From CAYFPS01 sp964345075 (GTDB taxonomy: Bacteria > CAIWAD01), in assembly GCA_964345075.1 (NCBI GenBank), contig CAYFPS010000004.1:130028-194027 (forward strand): a DNA stretch of 64,000 bases, in the 5' to 3' direction. The stretch's first letter is position 1, and each line of letters starts with the position of its first letter. Positions 9,032 to 18,261 of this stretch are shown here, one piece after another. A program made the translations under genes and the position numbers. Below the pieces are notes generated by a model. That model saw only the letters and a program-made list of their open reading frames with translations, ran no database searches and had not been told where the DNA came from.

Positions 9032-9440
9032 TCAAGCATTCTTTGCTTGAGATTTCGAGAGAGTCTCTGTGGCAGGGAGATCCAGCACCTTGCTTGTCAT
9101 GTCAAGCAACTGCTGAGAAGTGAAGGGCTTGGCCATGAAGTTGCCAGCGTGAATCGCCACGCTCTTGAATTCCTTTTCCGGCATGTAGCCCGAAATGTAA
9201 AAGTGTCGCAAGGCCGGCCAGCGTTCTTTCAGCCGCTCCAGCACTTCCGGTCCGCTCATGGAGGGCATGACCATGTCGCAGATGACCAGATCCGGCGCCT
9301 GATCAAGCCCCGCGACAAGCGTCAGGGCCTCTTCCCCGCTGGAGGCGCAAAGAAGTTCGTAGCCGGCCTGCTGCAAAATCTTTTCCGCGATGCGGCGCAC
9401 CATGCGGTCATCTTCAACAACAAGAATCTTTTGTCCATGG
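9032..9440 (-). pseudogene. Receiver domain, likely the frameshifted C-terminus of the adjacent histidine kinase
   Basis: A complete CheY-like receiver: GQKILVVEDDRMVRR, the phosphoacceptor in DLVICDMVMPSMSGPEVLE, the Thr/Ser-equivalent in YISGY and the Lys in MAKPFTS. It lies in the +1 frame relative to the kinase gene that ends at 9414. Reading back from the receiver, there is no ATG, GTG or TTG until 9514, deep inside the kinase ATPase domain, so it has no start of its own. If one base were removed from the cccc run at 9441-9444, the kinase would read straight through as ...TAG-HGQKILVVEDD, a normal hybrid kinase. I therefore see it as part of the same gene, broken by a 1-base indel, real or from assembly. 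Confidence 0.7.
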
Positions 9441-11519
9441 CCCCGCCGTGCAGGCGCCCTGCTGGGCCGTGCGCATGGCCACGAGCGGGAAGTAGCAGCG
9501 GAAAACGGCACCATGGCCGGGCTCGCTGATCACCACAATGTGCCCGCCGCTCTGATGAACGATGGATTGAATCGTGGCAAGGCCCAGACCCGTGCCCTCA
9601 CCTTCTGCCTTGGTCGAAAAGAAGGGCTCGAAAATGTGATCGATGTCGGCAGGATTGATGCCTTCGCCCGTATCGGCAGCCTCCAGACAAACGAAGTCAC
9701 CGTGTACAATCTGCCCGCAAGCCGTGCAGGGCTCGCGGCGAATCCCCAGCCGGTAGACGCGAAAGTGGAGCTGGCCGCCATCCTTCATTGCATCACGGGC
9801 ATTGACCGCCAGGTTCATGATCACCTGCTCGATCTGAGAAGGATCGGCCTGCATCAGGCAATCACCGGTTTCCGAGTGGACGAGAAGATCAATCCGCTCG
9901 CCCAGCAGGCGACGCAGCATTTTCTCCATATCCAGCACGGAATCATGCAGGCGAATCACCTTTCTGGCACTCTCTCTGCGGCGGCTGAAAATCAGCAGCT
10001 GGCGAGTCAGGCGACCGGCCCGGTCAGCGGCCTTGCGAATCTCTTCGATTTCCAGATTGGGACTTTCCCCGCTCTGCATCAGGGTTTCAGCCAGTTCAGC
10101 ATTTCCGCTGATGGCCGTTAGCAGATTGTTGAAGTCATGAGCGATGCCACCGGCCAGCTTGCCGATTGCCTCCAGTTTGGCTGTGCGACTGAAGCGCTCG
10201 CGCAGGTCGGTTTCTCCCGCGACCGTACGCACCGTTCCCAGGACAGCACTGCGACCATCCAGCTGAAGCGGCACACAACGCAGGGTCACTTCAACAGGCA
10301 GCTCTGTGGCTGCCAGTGCCGCAAGAAACAGAACCTGCTGCACCGAATCGACCGGCGGATGATCGATCATTTCCCGCACTCGATCCTGCCAGGAATTCTC
10401 GAAATAAGGCAGAACGGGTTGGCCAACCAGCTGCTGCGGATGCTGGACGCCCAGCATTTCGGCAAGTCGACGATTACAAATCAGGAACTGCCGGTCCACG
10501 GCAATGAAAACGCCGTCGTGGCTGTTTTCGAGGATGGCCCGGTAGCGTTGTTCGGACTCACGCAAATTGTCTTCCGCGGCCTTGCGTTTGCTGTAATCGC
10601 GGCCGACAATCACCAGCGCGTCGCGGCTGCCGTCAGGCAGGTAAGTGGGAATGCGCATGACATCAAAAAGCCGTGGCCCCTTGCCGGGAATGGTAATCTC
10701 AAGCTCACCGCGGGTTCGCTCGCCACCTTCCCAGGCGGCATTGTCCGCTTCTTCCTCCGCCAGAAAAACATCGCTCAGGCGACCGACCTGCCGGGCCAGA
10801 TCACGATTGCTCTTCCCCTGAAAAGTGGGGCCCAGGCCAAAGACTTCCCGAGCCTGACGATTGGCCACGACCCACTGTCCAAAGCCGTCCTTGAAGCAGA
10901 CGATATCCTGCATCGAATCGATCAGGGTGCGCAGGCGCTCTTCACTCTCCTTGAGGGCCTTGATCGCGGCCTCACGCTCGGAAAGGTCGGTTGAAGCCAC
11001 ATAGACGCGGCTCCAGTCCCGTTCGTGTCCGTCGGCAATCCGCACATGAAGGCGGAACCAGCGCTTGCTGCCGTCCTTGAGCACATTGCAGGCCTCAAAG
11101 GATGTATCACGGCGACCCTCCCAGAGAGTCACCAGTTCGCGCCGGAACTCTTCCCAGGCGCCCTCGTCAAAAAAGCTGCCGAGGGAGTTTTCATCCGGAC
11201 TGTCGAGCATGCTGAATTCCTGCATTACCGTGCGGTTCACGCGCACGATGCGGATCAGCGAAGCGATATGCTGAAGGTCTTCCGGGTATTCCTTGAAGTG
11301 AAGGTAGAAGTCGCTGACACCCTCTTCAGCCAGCTTGACCATATAGGCGCGGGCGCTTGAGAAGTCTTCTTCCCAGAGAGCCACGGGCAGCTCGTTAAAG
11401 AGGTTTGCCTCGGCAGATTGAGCCTTCTGTTGAGTTCGCCCAGCCTCCCTTCTGGAAGCAAGAAGCCAGACAATAGCGGAACCGGCGAGCAGTCCCAGAA
11501 CAAAGGCTAATAGCGTCAT
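9414..11519 (-). CDS. PAS-domain sensor histidine kinase (probably hybrid, frame broken at C-terminus)
   Basis: 701 residues in this frame. It has one N-terminal membrane helix (residues ~3-21) and no clear periplasmic domain. Three PAS-like regions follow at about 42-175, 193-310 and 323-435. The HisKA box IGKLAGGIAHDFNNLLTAIS has the phosphorylated His461. The ATPase domain shows NLAVNARDAM (N box), ADTGEGINP (G1), FEPFFSTK (F box) and GTGLGLATIQSIV (G2). The tail after FRCYFPLV looks out of frame, and the receiver domain continues in the next frame. The membrane anchor plus PAS domains suggest sensing of a redox or small-molecule cue in the cytoplasm. The signal is unknown. Confidence 0.9.
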   Translation of the reverse strand: MTLLAFVLGLLAGSAIVWLLASRREAGRTQQKAQSAEANLFNELPVALWEEDFSSARAYMVKLAEEGVSDFYLHFKEYPEDLQHIASLIRIVRVNRTVMQEFSMLDSPDENSLGSFFDEGAWEEFRRELVTLWEGRRDTSFEACNVLKDGSKRWFRLHVRIADGHERDWSRVYVASTDLSEREAAIKALKESEERLRTLIDSMQDIVCFKDGFGQWVVANRQAREVFGLGPTFQGKSNRDLARQVGRLSDVFLAEEEADNAAWEGGERTRGELEITIPGKGPRLFDVMRIPTYLPDGSRDALVIVGRDYSKRKAAEDNLRESEQRYRAILENSHDGVFIAVDRQFLICNRRLAEMLGVQHPQQLVGQPVLPYFENSWQDRVREMIDHPPVDSVQQVLFLAALAATELPVEVTLRCVPLQLDGRSAVLGTVRTVAGETDLRERFSRTAKLEAIGKLAGGIAHDFNNLLTAISGNAELAETLMQSGESPNLEIEEIRKAADRAGRLTRQLLIFSRRRESARKVIRLHDSVLDMEKMLRRLLGERIDLLVHSETGDCLMQADPSQIEQVIMNLAVNARDAMKDGGQLHFRVYRLGIRREPCTACGQIVHGDFVCLEAADTGEGINPADIDHIFEPFFSTKAEGEGTGLGLATIQSIVHQSGGHIVVISEPGHGAVFRCYFPLVAMRTAQQGACTAGPWTKDSCC

Positions 11520-11627
11520 AAATCCCTGGCAATTGGCAGGCGGGGGGATTCCTGCGAGTCAGCAGTCAGCAAAGCTTAAGCCGAAAGAATACTGATCCGA
11601 TCCCCAATAGACAAGAACTCGTTCGCA

Positions 11628-12803
11628 TCAGACGCGCAGGACAAGTTCAGCCAGGCACTCGACATGGGGGGTCAGGGGCATCATGTCCCAGGCCTTGAGC
11701 GACCGGACTTCATAGCGCCGGGAAAGGGCCTCCATGTCACGAATCAGGCTGCGCGGATCACAGGATAAATAGAGGATTCCTTCAGCGTCAAGCTCCAGCA
11801 ACTGCTGCACAAGATCGGCGTCCAGCCCCTTTCGCGGCGGATCCACAATCACCAGCTGGGGATTGAAGAGCTCGATGGAAACGAGGCTTTCTTCGATCTT
11901 TCCGCGAATGGCCATAATCTCGTCGCGGCCATCTTCTCTGGCACCCTCTACCATCGACATCTGGCTGTGGAATTCGCCTTCCATCAGCAGCAGCGGCTCC
12001 GTGCTGGTTACGGAACGACCAATCGCCCCGCAGCCACAGTAAAGGTCGGCCACTCGCAGCGGGCCCTTTCCAGACTGCTGGATGCGGCCGCGCATCTCTT
12101 CCAGGATCAGGCGAAAAACGGAAAGATTGGCCTGAAGAAAGGTGTAGGGGCCAACGGGCACGCCCACCTCGAGGAATTGGCAGGGCACGCTATGCTGACC
12201 GGCCAGATGAACCGACTTGCGCCCCAGAATGCGATTGCCCCGATCGGGGTTGATATTCTGCGAAATCACGCGCATCTCAGGAAAGGCCGCGCGCATCGCC
12301 TCGGCCAGCTTTTCCAGCCGCTGCTGCCACTCGCCTTCTTCATGGGGTGTGACAAATGCCGCCAGCATGCGCCCGTCCGGCAGGACCTTCAGCAGCAGAT
12401 AGCGCAAGAATCCCTTGGCGCGCTCTTCGTGATACACGGGCAGCGAAAAGTCCAGCACCGCCTGCTTGATCCAGGCAATCACCGGCTGCATGGCCGGATG
12501 GTGCTCAAGGCAGTGCTCGAGATCCACAATCTGATGGGTGCCGGGCCGGTAAATTCCCAGGAGCGGGCGGCGGGCCTGCTTGTCAAAGCCAAAAACCAGC
12601 TTGGCCGAATTGCGGTAGCCCGTGCGGGAAGGGGCCGGCATCAGCTCAATGGGCAGCGGCAGCTCTTTTGCAAAGGCAGAAGCGCCAATCAGCTCATTCA
12701 GCGCCTGTGCCTTGCCCTGCAGTTCTTCTTCGTAGGAGATGGCAGCCAGCGGGTTGCCCTGGCAATGAAGGCAGCTGGCAGTATCACAATCGGCTGTGTT
12801 CAT
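11628..12803 (-). CDS. 23S rRNA uracil-C5 methyltransferase, RlmD/RumA family
   Basis: 391 residues. An N-terminal iron-sulfur cluster motif (C6, C11, C14 in CDTASCLHCQG) is followed by the family segment ISYEEELQGKAQALNEL. The SAM-binding loop is VADLYCGCGAIGRSV. Motif VIVDPPRKGLD and the catalytic Cys in YLSCDPRSLIRD are intact, with the terminal MMPLTPHVECLAEL. There is no TRAM domain at the N-terminus, as in RlmC/short RumA types, so the exact rRNA target (U1939 or U747) is not settled. The start codon follows the C10 protease stop directly. Confidence 0.92.
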   Translation of the reverse strand: MNTADCDTASCLHCQGNPLAAISYEEELQGKAQALNELIGASAFAKELPLPIELMPAPSRTGYRNSAKLVFGFDKQARRPLLGIYRPGTHQIVDLEHCLEHHPAMQPVIAWIKQAVLDFSLPVYHEERAKGFLRYLLLKVLPDGRMLAAFVTPHEEGEWQQRLEKLAEAMRAAFPEMRVISQNINPDRGNRILGRKSVHLAGQHSVPCQFLEVGVPVGPYTFLQANLSVFRLILEEMRGRIQQSGKGPLRVADLYCGCGAIGRSVTSTEPLLLMEGEFHSQMSMVEGAREDGRDEIMAIRGKIEESLVSIELFNPQLVIVDPPRKGLDADLVQQLLELDAEGILYLSCDPRSLIRDMEALSRRYEVRSLKAWDMMPLTPHVECLAELVLRV

Positions 12804-14477
12804 TTAGTGTCCTTCGACGATCACGCGGTAGAAGCGTGCGCCTGCATTTTCCGGGAGGCTTGAAGACCATGTCGTGATCCCGGCAGGAAGCTGTGATACA
12901 AGCGTGCTGGCATCCAGACTGAATCCGGGGCTATCACCCTGGTGAACCTGATAGCCATCCACCTGAATTGGCAGCTGACCACTGGCGTCGCTCAGCGGGG
13001 CCGACCAGCTCAGGTGTATCACGCCATCCACAAGTACGACCTGCAGGTCATCGACTGCCGCGGGAATGACCGTCTCCGCCCCGCCAACCGTATACAAGAC
13101 CGTCACGCAAGTCCAGATGCCCGTAAGGTCGATGACACAGTAGCGGACTTCGCCCGACCCCGCGAATCCTTCCGGATAGCTGGTGTGGGCCGTTCTGCTG
13201 GTGTAGTCGATGCTGACGCTGAAGGGCCCTTCGTCCTCGACCCACCAGACAAGCAGCTCATCGGGGTCTTCCGCATCCTGCACATGATCATCCAGCAGCA
13301 ATGGGGCAAAGGCCTCGCCCGCACTGGTCTGTTGATCGGGAATGGTGATTACCGGCTCGGTTGGCCGCTCCAGATTGACAATGGCACCCTGCAGGACAGA
13401 AAAGTCCGCACCACCGGGCGAAAGAGCAGAAAGCGAGTACCAACCATTCCAGGCGCCCGACCAGCCCCAATTCACATGGAACAGCATGGAGTTCTGCAGC
13501 CCGTCCAGAACGAAGGCATGACCGCCACTGCCGTAGCCTCTATGTAACACGGGCCGGCCGCTTGTGATTTCTTCCGCAATCCGCGCGGTCCAGTCAGTGT
13601 CCGAAAAGTTGATGTGTTCGATGAACCCTGCACTGGCGGGGTAGCAGAAAAAGTCCTTGAAGGCATCCAGTGCGCTATGCTGGCCGGTTCCAACCCAGGC
13701 GCCGCTGCCACTGGGGGCGTAATCCATCTCGACGGCAACGCCACAGTGATACTGCAGGAGTGCCGCGGCCGCTGTGGCGTTTACATCCTGCATGGCCGAC
13801 CAGTCGTAGCTGGTGGCACCGAAATTGGCCGACTGCAGGCCATAGGCGGGGTGCACATAACTGTGGCTTCCCGCGCCCAGCTCCGGCCACTGCCAGAAAT
13901 ACATGATCTGCGCCATGGCCGTGGCCACACAGCCCGCCCAGACATGATCACCCGGGCCATCGGCGTCTTCCGGGCAATACTGGTTCCAGGGCCAGCCCTG
14001 ATTCCAGAGGCAGGCAAGCATCGGATCGACATTCAGACCGTCCCGGGAAGGGGCTTCACCAGCAAGCAAGCGATTCCATGTATCACGGGCATCCGGATGA
14101 TCCCAGCCTTCCAGGCGAGCGTGTGACACATCCAGTCGCTGCAGTTCAAGCCAGTCGGCAAGGCCGATTTCATCAGGCAACCTGGACCCGGCTTCCAGAC
14201 CCCAGCCCGCAAGGGGCGGCAGCCCATCTTCATTACGCAGCCAGACAAAGGATCCACTCGGGAAGGTCACCAGCCAGAGCGCCGGGCTGCCATCATCCAG
14301 CAGTGCGCGGGCCTCTACCTGAGCTGCGCCGGGTGACGACTGACCAGCAGCGGCAAGCACCATGGTGGCGGCAACTTCAGCTTGATTCTGTGATACAACG
14401 GCGGCAAGGGAAGGCTGCGCCATCCACGATCCTGCAAAAAGCAGGAGGGCAGCGCAAAGTCGTGTACGCAGGCTCAT
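12804..14477 (-). CDS. Secreted C10 (streptopain-type) cysteine protease
   Basis: 557 residues from the ATG at 14477, chosen for its AAGGAAG ribosome site and because a signal peptide (LRTRLCAALLLFAGSWMA) then begins the protein. After a ~150-residue propeptide comes the catalytic core: Cys183 in GCVATAMAQIMYFWQWP and His320 in GSGGHAFVLDGLQ, then FHVNWGWSGAWNGWYSL. A cadherin/Ig-like region follows. The last ~90 residues form a fibronectin-type module ending ARFYRVIVEGH, as in two other secreted proteases in this window. It is sandwiched between clpX and the RlmD-like gene without a terminator on either side. Confidence 0.9.
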   Translation of the reverse strand: MSLRTRLCAALLLFAGSWMAQPSLAAVVSQNQAEVAATMVLAAAGQSSPGAAQVEARALLDDGSPALWLVTFPSGSFVWLRNEDGLPPLAGWGLEAGSRLPDEIGLADWLELQRLDVSHARLEGWDHPDARDTWNRLLAGEAPSRDGLNVDPMLACLWNQGWPWNQYCPEDADGPGDHVWAGCVATAMAQIMYFWQWPELGAGSHSYVHPAYGLQSANFGATSYDWSAMQDVNATAAAALLQYHCGVAVEMDYAPSGSGAWVGTGQHSALDAFKDFFCYPASAGFIEHINFSDTDWTARIAEEITSGRPVLHRGYGSGGHAFVLDGLQNSMLFHVNWGWSGAWNGWYSLSALSPGGADFSVLQGAIVNLERPTEPVITIPDQQTSAGEAFAPLLLDDHVQDAEDPDELLVWWVEDEGPFSVSIDYTSRTAHTSYPEGFAGSGEVRYCVIDLTGIWTCVTVLYTVGGAETVIPAAVDDLQVVLVDGVIHLSWSAPLSDASGQLPIQVDGYQVHQGDSPGFSLDASTLVSQLPAGITTWSSSLPENAGARFYRVIVEGH

Positions 14478-14519
14478 GATGGCTTCCTTTCGTCGCGCAA
14501 ATGCTTGCGACAAGCGAGC

Positions 14520-15821
14520 TCAGGCTCTGCGCTTTTCAGCGGCCCTATTTTCGGCAGGCTTTTCGCCTGGGGGCGTCAGCTTGTGATTGACGGGCTTGAG
14601 CTGAAGGCGGGGCCGGCGCTCGCCACGGATTACGGCAGGCGTTACCAGCACTTCATCCACATCCGTGCGACCGGCAAGCTCAAACATGGGCTCGACCAGC
14701 GCCTGCTCAACAATGCCTCTCAGGGCGCGGGCTCCTGTCTTGCGACGGCGAGCCAGAGCCACAACCTCGCGCAAACTCTCGCGACTGAAGACCAGCTTCT
14801 GCTCTTCCATTTCGAAGAGGCGCTGATACTGACGTGTCACAGCATTGCGCGGCTCCGTCAGGATTTGCAGCATGGCTTCTTCACTAAGCTCGTCCAGCGC
14901 CGTAACCACAGGCAGTCGGCCGATCAGCTCGGGAATCAGCCCGAACTTGAGCAGGTCTTCAAACTCGACCTGGGCAAAGACCTGACCCGTGCTCAGATCT
15001 TCTTTTTTGCTGAGCTCCACACCAAAGCCAAGCTTCTTGGCACCGATGCGCTGACGGATCACGGCATCCAGGCCGTCAAAAGCGCCACCGCAAATAAAGA
15101 GGATGTTCTTGGTGTTGATGTTGATCAGCTTCTGCTCGGGATGCTTGCGCCCACCCTCCGGCGGTACGCTGGCCACGGTGCCTTCCAGCATCTTGAGCAG
15201 TGCCTGCTGCACGCCTTCGCCGCTGACATCGCGGGTAATGGAAGCCGATCCGTCCTTGCGCGCGATCTTGTCGATTTCGTCGATGTAGACAATGCCCATC
15301 TCTGCCGCAGCCACATCGTAGTTGGCGGCGTGCAGAAGGCGGACAAGGATGTTCTCCACATCTTCGCCCACATAGCCGGCCTCGGTAAGCACCGTGGCGT
15401 CGGCAATGGTGAAGGGCACTTTCAGGAACTGGGCGAGGGTCTGGGCCAGCAGTGTCTTGCCCGTTCCGGTGGGGCCGACCATCAGAATATTGGTCTTCTG
15501 CAGCTCGACATCATCGGTCACGTCCTGGCTGCGCACCCGCTTGTAGTGATTGTATACGGCCACAGAAAGTGCGCGCTTGGCGGCATCCTGGCCGATCACA
15601 TATTCGTCCAGCCGTTCCTTGATTTCACGAGGCGTGCCGAAATCCTCCAGCACGGGCTTCTTGCCACGACTCATGTTGCGCTTGACGATCTGCATCGAGG
15701 CTTCCACGCACTCGTTGCAGATGTATACGTCCGGCCCCTGAATCATGATCTGAACTTCGTGATTCGTCCGTCCACAGAAGGAACAGACATGCACGGGGTC
15801 GCGGCTGCCGCGGTCCTTCAC
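14520..15821 (-). CDS. clpX: ATP-dependent Clp protease ATP-binding subunit
   Basis: 433 residues. The N-terminal zinc-binding domain carries the Cys4 motif CSFCGR...CNECVE. Walker A GPTGTGKT, Walker B VYIDEIDKIARK, sensor and the RKTGARALRGIVE sensor-2 box follow. The last ~35 residues are charged and low-complexity. It unfolds substrates for ClpP. Gene order tig-clpP-clpX with a 3-bp clpP/clpX gap is classical. Confidence 0.98.
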   Translation of the reverse strand: MKDRGSRDPVHVCSFCGRTNHEVQIMIQGPDVYICNECVEASMQIVKRNMSRGKKPVLEDFGTPREIKERLDEYVIGQDAAKRALSVAVYNHYKRVRSQDVTDDVELQKTNILMVGPTGTGKTLLAQTLAQFLKVPFTIADATVLTEAGYVGEDVENILVRLLHAANYDVAAAEMGIVYIDEIDKIARKDGSASITRDVSGEGVQQALLKMLEGTVASVPPEGGRKHPEQKLININTKNILFICGGAFDGLDAVIRQRIGAKKLGFGVELSKKEDLSTGQVFAQVEFEDLLKFGLIPELIGRLPVVTALDELSEEAMLQILTEPRNAVTRQYQRLFEMEEQKLVFSRESLREVVALARRRKTGARALRGIVEQALVEPMFELAGRTDVDEVLVTPAVIRGERRPRLQLKPVNHKLTPPGEKPAENRAAEKRRA

Positions 15822-15824
15822 GCC

Positions 15825-16433
15825 CTAGCTCCTGTCCTTGCGTATCACGCTGCGGTGATCTTCAATCACCTGATCTACCAGACCGTAATCGAGGGCTTCC
15901 TGCGCCGAGAGGAAATGATCGCGATCTGTATCACGCTCGATCTCCTCGATCGGCTTGCCCGTGTGCTTCGAGAGGATCTCGTTCAAACGATGACGCAGCA
16001 GCAGGATTTCCTTGGCATGAATCTCGATATCCGAGGCCTGTCCGTAAGCACCGCCCAGCGGCTGATGAATCATGATGCGGGAGTTGGGCAGACTGATGCG
16101 CTTGCCGGCTGCACCAGCCGTAAGCAGCAGGGCGCCCATCGAGGCCGCCATGCCGACACAGATGGTCGAGACATCGGGCTTGATGTACTGCATGGTATCG
16201 TAGATGGCCAGACCCGCGCTGACGCTACCACCCGGACTGTTCATGTAAATGAAGATGTCCTTGTCCGGATCTTCCGCTTCCAGAAAGAGCAGCTGGGCCA
16301 CCACGAGGTTGGCGACATGGTCGTTGATCGCGGTGCCCAGGAAGACAATGCGCTCCTTCAGCAGCCGTGAATAAATGTCAAAGGCCCGTTCGCCGCGGCC
16401 GGTGGTTTCGATAACGGTCGGGATCAAGGTCAT
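15825..16433 (-). CDS. clpP: ATP-dependent Clp protease proteolytic subunit
   Basis: 202 residues. The triad is Ser98 (GMAASMGALLL), His123 (MIHQPLGGAYGQ) and Asp172 (DTDRDHFLS). MNSPGGSVSAGLAIYD forms the oxyanion loop. Cytoplasmic barrel protease, working with ClpX. It follows tig by 17 bp. Confidence 0.98.
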   Translation of the reverse strand: MTLIPTVIETTGRGERAFDIYSRLLKERIVFLGTAINDHVANLVVAQLLFLEAEDPDKDIFIYMNSPGGSVSAGLAIYDTMQYIKPDVSTICVGMAASMGALLLTAGAAGKRISLPNSRIMIHQPLGGAYGQASDIEIHAKEILLLRHRLNEILSKHTGKPIEEIERDTDRDHFLSAQEALDYGLVDQVIEDHRSVIRKDRS

Positions 16434-16450
16434 TACTCCCCCCGAAGCCC

Positions 16451-17752
16451 TCAGGCTTCGCTGCTTTCTTCTTCCATTGCCGGTGCGCTATCGTCCACGG
16501 CAAAGGTGTTCTTCTCACGCAGGAAATCCATCAACTTGCGATCCATCACTTCGTCACGCAGGCGATCCAGCGCGCCCATGCGCTTCAGCTGCAGGCGAGC
16601 CGAGGCCGGATCCTGTCCCATCTGGGCGGCAAAACGACCGATTTCCTGATCCATGTCGGCGTCTTCAACCTTGACACCTTCCTGGCGGACGATGCTGCGG
16701 GCGACCATGGACCAGTGCAGGTTGCGCGTCACCTGATCGCGGTAGCTCTTGCGCACGATGTTCTCGTCAATCGGATTGCTCGTGCCGGACTTGGCCTGAC
16801 GAATGATCGCGTCCAGTTGATCTTCGATCATTTTTTCCGGCAGCTCGACAGGATTGGCTTCGATGATCTTCTCGATGAGGAGATTGTTTTCCTGCTGCTT
16901 CAAGGCGTTGGCCAGCTGCTTGTCCAGATCCTCACGGACCTTGACCTTCAGCTCGTCCAGCGTGTCGAAGCCGGGCGGAACTTCCTTGGCGAACTCATCA
17001 TCCAGCTCGGCCAGCTCGGGGCGCTTCAGCTCGTGCACGGTGACACGGTAATACTCAGTCTTGCCGGCGATATCGGGATCGGGATCGTTTTCGTCGTTCT
17101 GGACTTCAAAGCTGCGGGTTTCACCAGCGGTGGCACCAGCCATCTTCTCGTCGAACTGCGGGCCATAGGCGGCCTTGCCCAGCTCCACCTGAATGCTCTT
17201 GTAAAGGCGGTCTTCCAGATCGGCACCGGCTTCGTCGGTCTCCTGAATGTCGCAGGTGATCTGATCGCCATCGGCGGCGCCTTCACCTTCAACCGGAGCC
17301 CAGTTGGCGTACTGGCGACGCAGCTGCTCAAGGGCGCTGGCAAGATCTTCGTCGGTTACGTCACGGGGCGCGCGACGCACTTCGATGCCTTCGTAACCGG
17401 CGGCCTTCAGGCGGGGCTCGATTTCCACATGGGCCACATAGCTCAGGTCGCCACCCGGCTCGTGATCCATCTTCTCGATGCTGCCCTGCTCAATGGGGCG
17501 CAGATCTTCCTGCGCCAGCGCTTCCGGATAGCTGCGGTTAAGCAGATCATTCAGTGCTTCGCCACGGGCCTGCTCGCCGTAGACCTTCTGAATCAGCGAA
17601 ATGGGGGCCTTGCCCTTGCGGAAGCCCTTGAACTGGGCCTTGCGGCCGTATTCCTTCAGCTTGCCCTGAACCGACTTTTCGACTTCGGCCGCGGGAATGA
17701 CAACGGTCATTTCCACCTTGGCAGCTTCAAGTTCCTTGATCGTGATCTGCAC
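16451..17752 (-). CDS. tig: Trigger factor
   Basis: 433 residues from a GTG start at 17752, giving VQITIKELEAAKVEMTVVIP, the normal family opening, with GAGGA just upstream. A longer reading from the ATG at 17803 would begin only 10 nt after the tRNA and is unlikely. The ribosome-binding signature GFRKGKAP (F-R-K loop) is present in FKGFRKGKAPISLIQK. The PPIase (FKBP) domain covers about residues 150-240, where several usual residues are replaced, and the helical C-terminal cradle follows. It folds nascent chains at the ribosome exit. First protein gene of tig-clpP-clpX. Confidence 0.96.
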   Translation of the reverse strand: MQITIKELEAAKVEMTVVIPAAEVEKSVQGKLKEYGRKAQFKGFRKGKAPISLIQKVYGEQARGEALNDLLNRSYPEALAQEDLRPIEQGSIEKMDHEPGGDLSYVAHVEIEPRLKAAGYEGIEVRRAPRDVTDEDLASALEQLRRQYANWAPVEGEGAADGDQITCDIQETDEAGADLEDRLYKSIQVELGKAAYGPQFDEKMAGATAGETRSFEVQNDENDPDPDIAGKTEYYRVTVHELKRPELAELDDEFAKEVPPGFDTLDELKVKVREDLDKQLANALKQQENNLLIEKIIEANPVELPEKMIEDQLDAIIRQAKSGTSNPIDENIVRKSYRDQVTRNLHWSMVARSIVRQEGVKVEDADMDQEIGRFAAQMGQDPASARLQLKRMGALDRLRDEVMDRKLMDFLREKNTFAVDDSAPAMEEESSEA

Positions 17753-17812
17753 TTCGTCCTCGTTGCTCTTGATGAATCCTGAAAGGCCTGTGGCCGGGTT
17801 CATGGAAAGGCA

Positions 17813-17894
17813 TGCGGGAAGGGGGAATCGAACCCCCACGCCCGAAGGCACAGGAACCTAAATCCTGCGCGTCTGCCAATTCCGCCATTCCCNN
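17813..17894 (-). tRNA. tRNA-Leu (anticodon UAG)
   Basis: Minus strand. The anticodon stem-loop reads cagga-tttaggt-tcctg with anticodon TAG. The variable arm (tgccttcgggcg), T arm (gggggttcgattccccc) and acceptor 3' strand ttcccgc+A73 are all present; CCA is not encoded. The first two bases of the acceptor 5' strand (GC) fall inside the N run, but the same 5' end is found whole at 17963-17979. Joining the contigs there restores a perfect 7-bp acceptor stem. Confidence 0.9.
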
Positions 17895-17902
17895 NNNNNN
17901 NN
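17893..17902. other. Assembly gap (10 Ns)
   Basis: Ten Ns cut the 5' end of the tRNA-Leu gene. The left contig ends in aattccgccattccc, and the same 15 bases recur 70 bp into the right contig (17963-17977), followed by the two acceptor bases that are missing. The simplest reading is that the contigs overlap and that bases 17893-17962 are an assembly tail rather than real sequence at this place. Confidence 0.7.
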
Positions 17903-18261
17903 AACATCCTGACCCTGAGGGCCAGGTTTCCAGATGGCTGTCGGAATACTTCAATTTTCAGTAATTCCGCCATTCCCGCAAAAGCCATCGTGGCCAGAAC
18001 CGTGAAAGATAGAGCCTCCCCCGCGGAGTCGCAAGCAGTCCCTTCATTGAGAGGGATCGGGGGTCCGGGGATCTTGACAGGGAGCTCTGAAAATCCTGAC
18101 AGCGCTGAAAGGTTGGACAGTCAGGGCAAAAAGAGATAGCCAGGCCCGCTATACGGGGAACTAAAAAAGGTCTGCAAGGCTACATCCCCGGGGCGGGTGG
18201 GGGGTGGTGAGGAGGGCGGAGCTCTTTCCATCTGCCAATTCCGTACACGCCGAAACCAGCC
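17903..18261. other. Intergenic region beside the tRNA gene, with tRNA-Leu 5' fragments
   Basis: No gene is seen in these ~360 bases. A 17-bp copy of the tRNA-Leu 5' end lies at 17963-17979. A weaker echo (tctgccaattccg) is at 18233-18245, matching the tRNA D-arm side. Short direct repeats of a tgacag word occur near 18075-18120. These could be traces of tRNA-targeted integration or just assembly debris next to the gap. No promoter is called. Confidence 0.5.

Noticed and set aside
9414..9514. Programmed frameshift joining kinase and receiver
   Set aside because: No slippery heptamer, downstream pseudoknot or internal ribosome site is evident; a single-base indel in a C run is simpler.
14505..16370. 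621-codon open frame on the plus strand opposite clpX and clpP
   Set aside because: It is antisense to two certain genes, has no recognisable domain and follows from their codon pattern.
17878..17980. Integrated element with tRNA-Leu att repeats
   Set aside because: The repeats are only 70 bp apart and flank an N-gap; no integrase or cargo lies between. A contig overlap explains it better.
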